Of a stretch of DNA of 64,000 nucleotides, positions 27,755 through 35,920 are shown piece after piece. The notes under the pieces were generated by a model that saw only the letters and a program-made list of their open reading frames with translations, ran no database searches and had not been told where the DNA came from. Both the position numbers and the translations under genes were made by a program. Where the stretch lies: the NCBI GenBank assembly GCA_963762825.1, contig CAVXLZ010000001.1, forward strand, positions 62,001 through 126,000. Direction: 5' to 3'. How positions within the stretch are numbered: the first letter of the stretch is position 1; the number at the start of each line of letters is the position of its first letter. Origin of the DNA: Miltoncostaea sp963762825 (lineage in GTDB: Bacteria > Actinomycetota > Thermoleophilia > Miltoncostaeales > Miltoncostaeaceae).

Positions 27755-29365
27755 TCAGCCGCGGGCCGCCAGGATACGGTCGTACTCGCCGTACTCCTGG
27801 CGCAGTACACCGCACACCTCGCCGACGGTGGCCCGGGCGCGCAGCGCCTCGCGCATCGGGGGCAGCAGGTTGGCGGTGCCGCGCGCCGCCGCCCGGACAT
27901 CCGCGAGGCGAGCCTCCACCTCGGTGTTGTCGCGGTTGGCGCGCAGCCGCTCGAGCCGCCCGATCTGATCGCTCTCGATGCGGGGATCGATGCGATGGAT
28001 CTCGACCGGCTGCTCGTCGTCCTCCCGGTGGGCGTTCACGCCGACCACGACCCGCTCTCCCGACACGACCTCCTCGTGGTGGCGGAAGGCGGCATCGCCG
28101 ATCGCCTCGCGCATGAAGTCGATGCACTCCACCGCACCACCGCGCGCGTCGATCTGCGCGATCAGGTCCCGGGCGCGCTCCTCGACCTCGGCCGTCAGCC
28201 GCTCGAGGTAGAAGCTGCCGCCGAGCGGGTCGACCGTGTCGCGGATGCCCGACTCCGACGCGATCACCTGCTGGGTGCGCAGCGCGAGCTTGGCCGACTC
28301 CTCCGTGGGAAGGGCGAGGGCCTCGTCGAAGCCGTTCGAGTGGATCGATTGCGCACCCCCGAGCGCCGCGGAGAGCACCTGCAGCGCAACGCGCACCACG
28401 TTGTTGTGCGGCTGCTGGGCGGTGAGGGTGCTGCCGCCGGTCTGGGCGTGGAAGCGCAGGGCCATCGCCCTCGGTTCGGTGGCGCCGAAGCGGTCGCGCA
28501 TGATGTGCGCCCACAGGGAGCGGGCCGCCCGGAACTTGGCGACCTCCTCCATGAGGTTGTTGTGGGCGTTGAAGAAGAACGAGAGCCGCGGACCGAACCG
28601 GTCGACGTCGAGCCCTGCCGCGAGGGCCGCCTCGACGTAGGCGATGCCGTTCGCGAGCGTGAAGGCGACCTCCTGGACCGCCGTCGAGCCGGCCTCGCGG
28701 ATGTGGTACCCGCTGATCGAGATCGTGTTCCACTTCGGCAGCTCGGCGTCGCAATAGGCGAACGTGTCGGTGGTTAGCCGCATCGACGGCTCGGGCGGGA
28801 AGATGTAGTTCCCCCGTGCCACGTACTCCTTCAGAACGTCGTTCTGGATGGTCCCGCGCAGCTCGCGCGGGTCGTCCCCGCCCTCCTCGGCCACGAGCTG
28901 GTAGAGGAGCAGCAGCGCGGCGGCGGGGGCGTTGATGGTCATGCTGGTCGACACCCGATCGAGGGGGATGCCGTCGAAGAGGCGCCCCATGTCGTCGATC
29001 GAATCGATCGCCACGCCCACCCGCCCCACCTCGCCGGCGGCGAGCGGATCGTCGGAGTCGAGCCCCATCTGCGTCGGCAGATCGAAGGCCGTCGAGAGAC
29101 CCGGCGCCCCCGCGGCCAGCAGGTAGCGGAAGCGGGCGTTGGTCTCCTCGGCGGTGGCGAAGCCGGCGTACTGGCGCATCGTCCACGGCCGTTCCCGGTA
29201 CATGCCGGGATGCACGCCCCGGGTGTAGGGGAAGGCCCCGGGCTCACCGAGCCGTCCGGTCAGATCCAGGTCCGCGATCGACCGCTCGTCGTACACGCTG
29301 TCGATCGCGATCCCGGATTCCGTGATCCGGCCCCCGTGATCGCCGCCGCCCGTGTCCTCGCCCAC
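27755..29365 (-). CDS. Methylmalonyl-CoA mutase, large (catalytic) subunit without B12 domain
   Basis: 536 residues. Starts with a short hydrophilic lead, then FPYTRGVHPGMYRERPWTMRQYAGF and LSTAFDLPTQMG, typical of the substrate-binding TIM barrel of acyl-CoA mutases; FFNAHNNLMEEVAKFRAAR and RFHAQTGGSTLTAQQP follow. It ends without the DxHxxG cobalamin-binding domain, so it must pair with a separate small subunit, which is not in this window. The reaction is R-methylmalonyl-CoA to succinyl-CoA. Related isobutyryl- or ethylmalonyl-CoA mutases cannot be excluded, but linkage to propionyl-CoA carboxylase supports the stated role. It is the first gene of the operon. Confidence 0.88.
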   Translation of the reverse strand: MGEDTGGGDHGGRITESGIAIDSVYDERSIADLDLTGRLGEPGAFPYTRGVHPGMYRERPWTMRQYAGFATAEETNARFRYLLAAGAPGLSTAFDLPTQMGLDSDDPLAAGEVGRVGVAIDSIDDMGRLFDGIPLDRVSTSMTINAPAAALLLLYQLVAEEGGDDPRELRGTIQNDVLKEYVARGNYIFPPEPSMRLTTDTFAYCDAELPKWNTISISGYHIREAGSTAVQEVAFTLANGIAYVEAALAAGLDVDRFGPRLSFFFNAHNNLMEEVAKFRAARSLWAHIMRDRFGATEPRAMALRFHAQTGGSTLTAQQPHNNVVRVALQVLSAALGGAQSIHSNGFDEALALPTEESAKLALRTQQVIASESGIRDTVDPLGGSFYLERLTAEVEERARDLIAQIDARGGAVECIDFMREAIGDAAFRHHEEVVSGERVVVGVNAHREDDEQPVEIHRIDPRIESDQIGRLERLRANRDNTEVEARLADVRAAARGTANLLPPMREALRARATVGEVCGVLRQEYGEYDRILAARG

Positions 29366-29412
29366 GTGCCTCCCGCCGGGATCGCGCTCGCGCCGCGGAT
29401 CGCACGGCGCTC

Positions 29413-29447
29413 GGACCCGGCGACGCTACCATGCCGTCGCCGGGTCC
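29413..29447 (-). terminator. Hairpin terminator after the first lysyl-oxidase-like gene
   Basis: GGACCCGGCGAC (29413-29424) pairs with GTCGCCGGGTCC (29436-29447): a 12-bp perfect stem with an 11-nt loop, 14 nt beyond the stop of the minus-strand gene at 29462 and upstream of the mutase start. Confidence 0.7.
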
Positions 29448-29461
29448 GCTGCGCGAGCGGG

Positions 29462-31339
29462 CTACCGCGAGACCACGTATCCCCTGCGCACCACTGTGCC
29501 CTTGGCGCGAACGCTGAGCTTGGCCGTGACGCGGACCGCCTTGGGGTTGTTGTTCCCCTTCAGCGTGATCCTGCAGGAGGCCGGGCGGTTCGCGCGGGCC
29601 CTGACGGCGCAGCGGCCGACGACCTTCTTCGAGGCGGTCGCGGTGAAGCGTGCCACTCCCGCCTTCTTGCCCGTCGCGATCTTCGCGACGACGGCCGAGC
29701 GGCTCTTCTTGACCACGCGCGCCCGGCGGGTGAACGAGCGGTTCTTCGCGTACTCGAGCTTGGCCGTGACGCGGACCTTCTTGAGGTTGTAGCTCCTCTT
29801 CAGCTTGATCTTGCACGCCGCCGCGCGGTTCGCGCGGGCCCTGATGGTGCAGCGGCCGACGACCTTCGAGCCGAAGCTCGCGGAGACGCGGAGCTTGCCG
29901 GCCTTCTTCCCGGTGGTCACCTTCGCCACGATGATCCGCCGGTTCTTGCTGTAGGTGAGCGACAGCGGCGACAGCAGGGCGTTCGTCGCGGTGGTCTTGC
30001 CCGGTGCCGGCTTGGGGGCGGGCGCCGGCACGATGGCGATCGCGACCGAGCCCGACAGGCTGGGGTCCTCGGTGCTGGTGGCCGTGACGGTCGCCGTGCC
30101 GCCGGGCGGCACCGTGGCGGGCGCCACGTAGAGGCCGCTGGGCGAGACGCTGCCCGCGCTCGCGCTCCAGGTGACGGTGGGGCCGGGGCCGACCACGCTC
30201 GCCGACAGCTGCACGCCGGTGCCGACCAGCAGGGAGGCGGGTGCGCCGGACACGGCGATCGAGGGCGTGATGCCCGAGACCGTGACGGTGGCCGGAGCGG
30301 GGCTCGTGGGGTAGGCCCAGTTGTTGGTGACCGCCACGTAGGTGAAGGTGTCCGAGCCCTTGTATCCGGGGTTCGGGGTGTAGGTGAGCGCGTCGGTGAA
30401 GGTGCCGCTGGCGGGGGTCTTGTTGAGCGTGCCGTTCTGCGGAGAGGTCACGATGCGGAAGCGTCGCGCCCCGGGGGGCGAGCCGTACTGCTGGGCGGCG
30501 AGCGGGATCGTCTGGACCGTGGGCGCCTGGGGCACGACCACGGGTGTCGCCAGGTATCCGGCGAGCGTGTAGGGGAGGTACTTGTAGCCGTTGTTGGTCT
30601 CGTCGCTCTCGCGGATGACGTTGTTCGGGTCCACGCGGGCCGCCAGGTGGTAGTCGCCCGGCTGGACGTTCGACACGTCGACCCACTGGTAGGTGAGGTA
30701 GGCGCCGTAGAGGTCCTTGTACCCGGGGGAGATGCCCATCACGAGCGTCCCGGGGTGGTTCCGGTCGTTCTGCCAGCAGAACCCGTTCGAGCCGGCGCTG
30801 TACTTCTGGAAACCCGCGCCGCCGGCGTAGAGCGTGTCCTCGAGGCAGAAGCCGGCCTCGGTCTTCTGCGCCAGCGCCACCTGGACCGTCTTGTCCTTGT
30901 TCCAGAGCGTGTACTCCGCGGCGTTCTTCAGGTGGTAGTGATTGTGGTCGTCCGCGTTCTCGAACTGCACCGTCGGCGTGGGCAGCCCGGCCGCGTTCAC
31001 CTTCTCGCCACCGACGCCCGGGTTCGGAGTGCCCACCCACTGCTCGGCGGTGGTCATCACCCCTGCGGCGTTCGGGCCGGAGGCGCGGACCTCCAGAGGG
31101 CTCGCCGCGCTCGCGCTGTTGGTCACGTATCCGTCGAACCGCAGCAGCAGCCGGCCGTCGCTGTAGGGCTGGGGCACCGGATATGCGGCGTAGGCCGGAT
31201 TGGTGGAGAGCGCCGGCGACTCCGACACCAGGTCGGGGAGCGGCTGCGGTGCCGACGAGGCGAAGAAAGGCACCGCGAGGGCCGCCGAGGCGGAGGCTGC
31301 GAGCAGCGAGAGCACGAGACTGCGGCGAGGAGTTTTCAT
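29462..31339 (-). CDS. Secreted lysyl oxidase-like protein with two C-x11-C modules
   Basis: 625 residues with a signal peptide (SLVLSLLAASASAALAV). The catalytic region has the copper-site motif DDHNHYHL (His at 132-136), AEYTLWNK, FCLED, and GISPGYKDLYG followed by YQWVDVSNVQPGDYHL and ESDETNN; this set is characteristic of the lysyl oxidase family, which oxidises peptidyl lysine to allysine. Then come a cadherin/Big_9-like domain (RRFRIVTSPQNGTLN...YTPNPGYKGSDTFTYVA) and an Ig-like domain (WSASAGSVSPSGLYVAP). The last 170 residues are two copies of a basic module with GRC-x11-C. The quinone-cofactor residues cannot be assigned by eye. A paralogue lies just upstream. Confidence 0.78.
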   Translation of the reverse strand: MKTPRRSLVLSLLAASASAALAVPFFASSAPQPLPDLVSESPALSTNPAYAAYPVPQPYSDGRLLLRFDGYVTNSASAASPLEVRASGPNAAGVMTTAEQWVGTPNPGVGGEKVNAAGLPTPTVQFENADDHNHYHLKNAAEYTLWNKDKTVQVALAQKTEAGFCLEDTLYAGGAGFQKYSAGSNGFCWQNDRNHPGTLVMGISPGYKDLYGAYLTYQWVDVSNVQPGDYHLAARVDPNNVIRESDETNNGYKYLPYTLAGYLATPVVVPQAPTVQTIPLAAQQYGSPPGARRFRIVTSPQNGTLNKTPASGTFTDALTYTPNPGYKGSDTFTYVAVTNNWAYPTSPAPATVTVSGITPSIAVSGAPASLLVGTGVQLSASVVGPGPTVTWSASAGSVSPSGLYVAPATVPPGGTATVTATSTEDPSLSGSVAIAIVPAPAPKPAPGKTTATNALLSPLSLTYSKNRRIIVAKVTTGKKAGKLRVSASFGSKVVGRCTIRARANRAAACKIKLKRSYNLKKVRVTAKLEYAKNRSFTRRARVVKKSRSAVVAKIATGKKAGVARFTATASKKVVGRCAVRARANRPASCRITLKGNNNPKAVRVTAKLSVRAKGTVVRRGYVVSR

Positions 31340-31521
31340 ATGGGAAAGGCTAAGCCCGGGCTGTGGTCCCGCCTACCCCTCGGGCGGACAGGTCGCCCCC
31401 CCCTCGGTCCAGTTTTCGCCACTGGGGGCGGGGGTATAGCGCGCCGGTCGAGGGGGGCAGGGACGATCGGCCCAGCGGCAGGTGACACCCGGCCGATTTC
31501 TCGCGTGCCGCGGATTCGGGC

Positions 31522-33177
31522 TCAGCGCCTGACGTATGCCCGGCGTACGGCCTTCGACCTGCCGCCGATCGACAGTTTCACCGTGACACGCACCTTGGAG
31601 AGCCGGTAGTTCCGCTTCATCTTGATCTTGCAGGACACCGTCTTGCGTGCGCCGACCCGGGCGCCGCACCGGCCGAGCACCCGGCGCTTATAGGCCACGA
31701 CGATGTCGACGCGCCCGGCCCTCGGCCCCGTGGTGATGGTGCCGATCACGATGCGCCGGCCCGAATGCCCCGCGCGCAGTCCCGAGAGCAGCTTCCGGCT
31801 GAGGCGGGGCGGCGCGGCGATCGGGGGAGCCGCGGTCGGCAGCGGGGCGGCCCGGGCCACGGGGACGGGGGTGACCGCGATGGTCACCTCCGTGCTCAGC
31901 GAGGGCACTGCGACGCTCGTCGCGCGCACCGTCAGGCTGCCTCCCGGCGGCGGCTCGGCCGGCGCGACGAGCAGACCGGTGGGCGAGATCGTTCCCGCGC
32001 TGGTGCTCCAGGTCACGCCTCCGGGCGCGTTGGACACCCCCGAGAGCTGGACGCCGGTGCCGGCCACGAGGCTCGCGGGAGCCCCGGAGATGGTCACGGC
32101 GGGTCCCGCCGCGAGGATCGAGACGGTCCCGGCCGGCTCGAAGCCGGTCGTCGGGAAAGCCGAGTCCAGGTCACGTGCGACGTAGGTGAAGCTGTCGTTG
32201 CCGGTGTACCCGGGCTCGGGGCTGTACGTGACGGTCGGCCCGGTGAACATGCCGCCGGTCGCCTGACTGAGCGTTCCGTGGGTCGGCGGCGTGACGATGC
32301 GGAATCGCCGTGGTCCGGGCGATCCGGTGGACGTCGTGGCGAGGGTGATCGCCTGCGAGCCTCCCGTCTGAGTCACGGACTCCGGCTGGGCGGTGTAGCC
32401 GGGGACGGTCACCTGCTGGTCGGCGAAGGCGCGCAGGTTGGTCTCATCGCCGCCGTCGCCCTCCCACACCGAGTCATCCGGATCTGCCGCACTCGCCACC
32501 AGGTAGGCGCCCGGAGGGGTCTTCGACACGTCGATCCACTGGAACGCGAGCGCCTTGTCGTAGACGTCCCGCCAGCCGGGGGAGACGCCCATGCGCAGGC
32601 TGGTGGCGCCGGAATCCCCGGCCTGGCAGAAGTCGGTCACCGCCTCCACGTAGACCTGTGGGGCCGGCGTGGGCGCGGGCGGCGGGACGGTGCCGTCGAT
32701 GTCGTAGAGGCAGAAGCCCACCTTCTGACCAGGCGCCACCTGCGCGGTCCTCGCGAGGTTCCAGAGCGAGTACTCCATCGCCCGCTTCAGATGGAAGTGG
32801 TCGTGGCCGTCCGCGCTCTCGAAGAGCACCTGGAGGTTGGGGCGGCTCACGTCCACCGAGGGGTCGGCCCCGGGGCCCTGCGTTGACGACCAGGCGAGCT
32901 GCTTGACGCTCCCGGGGATCTGGGGGTTGCCGCTCACCTCGATCGGCCCGCTGCCGACGTTGGTCACGTAGCCCTCGAACCGCACCAGCAGGCGGTTCGA
33001 TCCGAGAGTCCCGGTGTCGGCGTAGACCGCCGGCCCGGAGATCTGCTCGACCGCGTCCGCCCGCAGGTCGGGCGCCTTGGTGCCCGGTGGGGCGGACTCC
33101 GCGTAGAGGGGGAGGGCCGCCGCGGCCGCCGCCGAGCATGCGAAGAGGGCGAGGATCGAGCGTCGTCGTCGGGGCAT
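31522..33177 (-). CDS. Secreted lysyl oxidase-like protein, tandem paralogue
   Basis: 551 residues from ATG at 33177, placed immediately before a twin-arginine-free signal peptide (RRRRSILALFACSAAAAAAL). It repeats the layout of its neighbour: DGHDHFHLKRAMEYSLWN (His at 125-129), GFCLYD, GVSPGWRDVYDKALAFQWIDVS, then a Big_9/cadherin-like domain (GYTGNDSFTYVARD) and an Ig-like domain (WSTSAGTISPTGLLVAP). It ends in a single C-x11-C module (GRCGARVGARKTVSC). A Pro-rich insertion after the FCLYD motif is absent from the paralogue. The two genes share an upstream motif. Confidence 0.76.
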   Translation of the reverse strand: MPRRRRSILALFACSAAAAAALPLYAESAPPGTKAPDLRADAVEQISGPAVYADTGTLGSNRLLVRFEGYVTNVGSGPIEVSGNPQIPGSVKQLAWSSTQGPGADPSVDVSRPNLQVLFESADGHDHFHLKRAMEYSLWNLARTAQVAPGQKVGFCLYDIDGTVPPPAPTPAPQVYVEAVTDFCQAGDSGATSLRMGVSPGWRDVYDKALAFQWIDVSKTPPGAYLVASAADPDDSVWEGDGGDETNLRAFADQQVTVPGYTAQPESVTQTGGSQAITLATTSTGSPGPRRFRIVTPPTHGTLSQATGGMFTGPTVTYSPEPGYTGNDSFTYVARDLDSAFPTTGFEPAGTVSILAAGPAVTISGAPASLVAGTGVQLSGVSNAPGGVTWSTSAGTISPTGLLVAPAEPPPGGSLTVRATSVAVPSLSTEVTIAVTPVPVARAAPLPTAAPPIAAPPRLSRKLLSGLRAGHSGRRIVIGTITTGPRAGRVDIVVAYKRRVLGRCGARVGARKTVSCKIKMKRNYRLSKVRVTVKLSIGGRSKAVRRAYVRR

Positions 33178-33265
33178 GTCGATCACCGTATCCGTCCGGT
33201 GGGGATCCGTGCGCCCCTCTGGGGTCCAGTTCGTCGCCCGGAGGCGCTCGGGATAGTCTGTTCCA

Positions 33266-33520
33266 ATGGCTGACGACATCGGGGTCACGGTGCGGCTGTT
33301 CGCATCCCTGCGCGACGCCGCGGGATCCGGCCGGATCGACCTGAGACTGCCACCGTCCACGCCGGTGGGCGCGGTGTGGGGCCATCTCCCCGAGGCGGTC
33401 CGCTCGCTCGGCCTGCCCGACGGCCTGCGCTACGCGCTCAATCACGAGTGGTCGGTTCCCGGCGCACCCCTTCGCGACGGCGACGAGGTGGCTCTCGTGC
33501 TGCCGGTGTCCGGAGGGTGA
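33266..33520 (+). CDS. moaD: Molybdopterin synthase sulfur carrier subunit
   Basis: 84 residues with a beta-grasp ubiquitin-like pattern (TVRLFASLRDAAGSG, DGDEVALVLPVSGG) and the essential C-terminal Gly-Gly that becomes the thiocarboxylate. It donates sulfur to cyclic pyranopterin phosphate with MoaE. The stop overlaps the moaE GTG by 3 nt within GTGA. It is divergent from the lysyl-oxidase-like gene with about 88 nt between. Confidence 0.9.
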   Translation: MADDIGVTVRLFASLRDAAGSGRIDLRLPPSTPVGAVWGHLPEAVRSLGLPDGLRYALNHEWSVPGAPLRDGDEVALVLPVSGG

Positions 33521-33975
33521 TCGGCCTGCGCGACAGCCCGATCGACTCCGCGGCACTGCTGGCCGCGGTGGCCGATCCCGATCACGGGGGCACGGCCCTC
33601 TTCGTCGGCACCACCCGCCGGGAGACCGGGGTGAGGGAGGTGGTGGAGCTGCGCTACGAGGCGTACGAGGAGCTCGCGCTGGCCGAGCTGAGGGCGATCG
33701 CCGCCGAGGCCGAGCGCTCCTTCTCTGCACGGGTCGCCCTGGTGCACCGCACCGGCGCCGTCGGGGTGGGCGAGCCCAGCGTGGCGGTGGCGGCCTCCGC
33801 GCCCCACCGCCCCGCCGCGTTCGCCGCGTGTCGCTACCTCATCGACGAGCTCAAGGCGCGCGTGCCGATCTGGAAGCAGACCGTCCACGCGGACGGCGCG
33901 GCGACCTGGATCGACGGGTGCGCTCATGATGGTCACGGACACCTCCAGACGACTGGGAGTCGCCCCGATGGATAG
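33517..33975 (+). CDS. moaE: Molybdopterin synthase catalytic subunit
   Basis: 152 residues from GTG overlapping the moaD stop. The family signatures GGTALFVGTTRRET, LRYEAYEELALAELRAIAAEAE, VALVHRTGAVGVGEPSVAVA and ELKARVPIWKQ (substrate-binding lysines) are all present. It forms the MoaD2E2 complex that makes the dithiolene of molybdenum cofactor. The C-terminal 20 residues after the conserved core are poorly conserved. Confidence 0.93.
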   Translation: MIGLRDSPIDSAALLAAVADPDHGGTALFVGTTRRETGVREVVELRYEAYEELALAELRAIAAEAERSFSARVALVHRTGAVGVGEPSVAVAASAPHRPAAFAACRYLIDELKARVPIWKQTVHADGAATWIDGCAHDGHGHLQTTGSRPDG

Positions 33976-34375
33976 CCCTCGACCGGGGGTCGGGCTCGAC
34001 GACCCGCTCGTCGCCCCGCCCGCGCCGGACGTCGACCAGGACATCGACCAGGATGAGGAGCTCTGGACCGATGACTCGGGTCAGGACTACACCGGCTGGT
34101 ACTGCGTGCGCACCGACGCGTGGCCGTGTCCCGCCGAGGGCTGCACCTTCGTCGCCATGTACCTGACCGCCGCGCATCTGGTCATCGTGTGGCCGGAGAT
34201 GGACGACCCCAGCCTTCTGCGCCACGCGGCGGCGGCCCGCGATGTGGGTCGCAACCCGCGCCCGACGGTCTACGAGCCGGCCTTCGGCCCGGCCTGCTCC
34301 TACTACCAGTGGGAGGCCGCCGGTCATCCCGTCCACGCCGTGCGCGGCGACATGGGCGGCGGGGTCTACAAGTAG
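33968..34375 (+). CDS. Uncharacterised small acidic protein
   Basis: 135 residues from ATG at 33968 (GGGAG 8 nt upstream); an alternative ATG at 33926 would extend it by 14 codons. It overlaps the moaE end by 8 nt. The N-terminus is acidic and low complexity (DVDQDIDQDEE). The core YCVRTDAWPCPAEGCTFVAMYLTAAHLVIVWP has two close Cys plus a later Cys (GPACSYYQW) and many aromatics. I recognise no family. Position suggests co-expression with moaDE, but no role can be given. Confidence 0.55.
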   Translation: MDSPRPGVGLDDPLVAPPAPDVDQDIDQDEELWTDDSGQDYTGWYCVRTDAWPCPAEGCTFVAMYLTAAHLVIVWPEMDDPSLLRHAAAARDVGRNPRPTVYEPAFGPACSYYQWEAAGHPVHAVRGDMGGGVYK

Positions 34376-34437
34376 CGCACGCCGCACGCCGGTCGGCCGC
34401 TCTCGCGGAATCCGGCCGCGAAGCCGATTGAAGGGGG

Positions 34438-34860
34438 GTGAGCGATGAGCACCGAACCCCCGCCGACGACGCCTTCTGTCGCATCGTGTGCGTGTCCGTG
34501 GGCCGGCGCCAGATCGACGCGATCGCCGAGGCGGCCGGCCGGGGTGCGCGACGCGAGCGGCGGGCCGCCCTCGAGCAGGCCGTGATGACCAGCGCGTGGT
34601 CGAGCGCCCGTCCCGGCGATCCGGCCTCGGACTGGCTGCGCGTGGTGCATCCGATCGATCCCCCGATGGCCGAGCTGGAACCCGACCGCCGGCTGCTGGT
34701 TCTGGTGGCCGGCCTGCGGCGGGCGGTCGCCGACGCCGCTCTCGGCGACGACGAGCGCGCCAAGTCGCGGCTGGCTCTGGCGCGCGAGACCTTCGGCGAG
34801 CCGGGTCGCGATCAGATCACGGCTCTCCTCGCGCGAGCTGCGGCGCGCGAGGAGGACTAA
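34438..34860 (+). CDS. Uncharacterised helical protein
   Basis: 140 residues, start GTG at 34438 right after a GAAGGGGG purine run. It is Arg/Ala/Glu-rich, probably mostly alpha-helical (IDAIAEAAGRGARRERRAA; LLVLVAGLRRAVADAAL), with no signal peptide or membrane segment. An overlapping ATG frame at 34445 gives only a short low-complexity product and was not chosen. No family recognised. It ends 22 nt from the convergent deformylase stop. Confidence 0.45.
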   Translation: MSDEHRTPADDAFCRIVCVSVGRRQIDAIAEAAGRGARRERRAALEQAVMTSAWSSARPGDPASDWLRVVHPIDPPMAELEPDRRLLVLVAGLRRAVADAALGDDERAKSRLALARETFGEPGRDQITALLARAAAREED

Positions 34861-34881
34861 ACCTCAGCCTCAACCACAGCC

Positions 34882-35376
34882 TCAGCGTCGGCGGGCGAAG
34901 ACGTCGAGGGCGAGCGAGGCGACCCGGTCGAGGATGAGGATCCCGTCGAGGTGGTCGATCTCGTGGAGCATCACCCGGGCCTCGAAGCCGCTCGAGACGA
35001 TGCGCCGCCGCGCCCCGTCGAGATCGGTCGCGTCCACCACCACGTCGGTCGCCCTACGGACGTTGGCGGTGATCTCCGGCAGGCTGAGGCACCCCTCGCG
35101 CCCGATCTCCTCGCCGGACGCCTCGACCACCACCGGGTCGATCAGCCACATCGGGCCCTGGGCGTCGGGTGTCTTCTTGTGGCCGGTGCAGTCCACGTAG
35201 GCCACGCGCCACAGCTCCCCGACCTGCGGGGCGGCGATGCCGACCGTGCGCGGATACGAGGCTGCCGTCTCCAGCATGTCCGCAGCGAGCCGCCGCAATG
35301 CCGGACCGGGCACGCCGACCGGGGCGGCCGGGAGCTTCAGCCGCCGGTCGGGGTAGCGCAGCACTTCCCGGATCAC
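34882..35376 (-). CDS. def: Peptide deformylase
   Basis: 164 residues with the three defining motifs in order: GIAAPQVG (residues 46-53), EGCLSLP and HEIDHLDG. Cys and the two His residues bind the catalytic iron or zinc. It removes the formyl group from the N-terminal methionine of new proteins. It lies 16 nt after the ACT-ACT gene in the same direction. Confidence 0.96.
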   Translation of the reverse strand: MIREVLRYPDRRLKLPAAPVGVPGPALRRLAADMLETAASYPRTVGIAAPQVGELWRVAYVDCTGHKKTPDAQGPMWLIDPVVVEASGEEIGREGCLSLPEITANVRRATDVVVDATDLDGARRRIVSSGFEARVMLHEIDHLDGILILDRVASLALDVFARRR

Positions 35377-35392
35377 TCCGGGTGCACCCCTC

Positions 35393-35920
35393 TCACATCA
35401 CCTCGTCCGACTCGGCCTCGAGCGTCAGCTCCACGCCGTGCGCCGCCGCGACCGGGGCGAGCGCGGCGGCGAGTCTCTCCGGGCTCGTCGCCGGGGGCAG
35501 CTCGATCTCGATGCCGAGCACGTAGATCGGGGGCTCGCCCACCAGGCGCGCGGAGAGGTCGATGATGTTGGCCCCGTGCTCGGCCAGGGCCAGCGACATC
35601 CCGTGCACGATGCCCGGGTGATCGGCCCCGTACACCGAGACCACGGCTCGCTGGCGGGGCTCGCCCCCGGGCCTCGGGGCGGCGTCACCCACCCAGACTC
35701 CCAGCCCCAGCTCGCCCGCGACCGGGGCCAGCGCCGCCTCGACCTCGGCCACCCCGACCCCGTCGGGCACCGCCACCGCCAGCACCGTGGCGAACGAGCC
35801 CCGCAGGAGCGCCGCCCGGGTCTCCTCCAGGTTGCCGCCGATCTCGAGCAGGGCCCCTGTGAGGGCGGCCACGATTCCCGGCCGGTCGGCGCCCACCGCG
35901 GTGACGACGATCTCGTTCAC
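35393..35920 (-). CDS. ACT-ACT domain protein, GcvR-like
   Basis: 175 residues from GTG at 35920, overlapping the folE2 stop by 4 nt. Two ACT domains are visible: VTAVGADRPGIVAALTGAL...GGNLEETRAALLRGSF and VSVYGADHPGIVHGMSLAL...GANIIDLSARLV. Both begin with the DRPGIV/DHPGIV amino-acid-binding loop. Proteins of this size and layout (GcvR-like) regulate glycine cleavage or act as amino-acid sensors; a direct partner is not evident here. Confidence 0.8.
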   Translation of the reverse strand: MNEIVVTAVGADRPGIVAALTGALLEIGGNLEETRAALLRGSFATVLAVAVPDGVGVAEVEAALAPVAGELGLGVWVGDAAPRPGGEPRQRAVVSVYGADHPGIVHGMSLALAEHGANIIDLSARLVGEPPIYVLGIEIELPPATSPERLAAALAPVAAAHGVELTLEAESDEVM

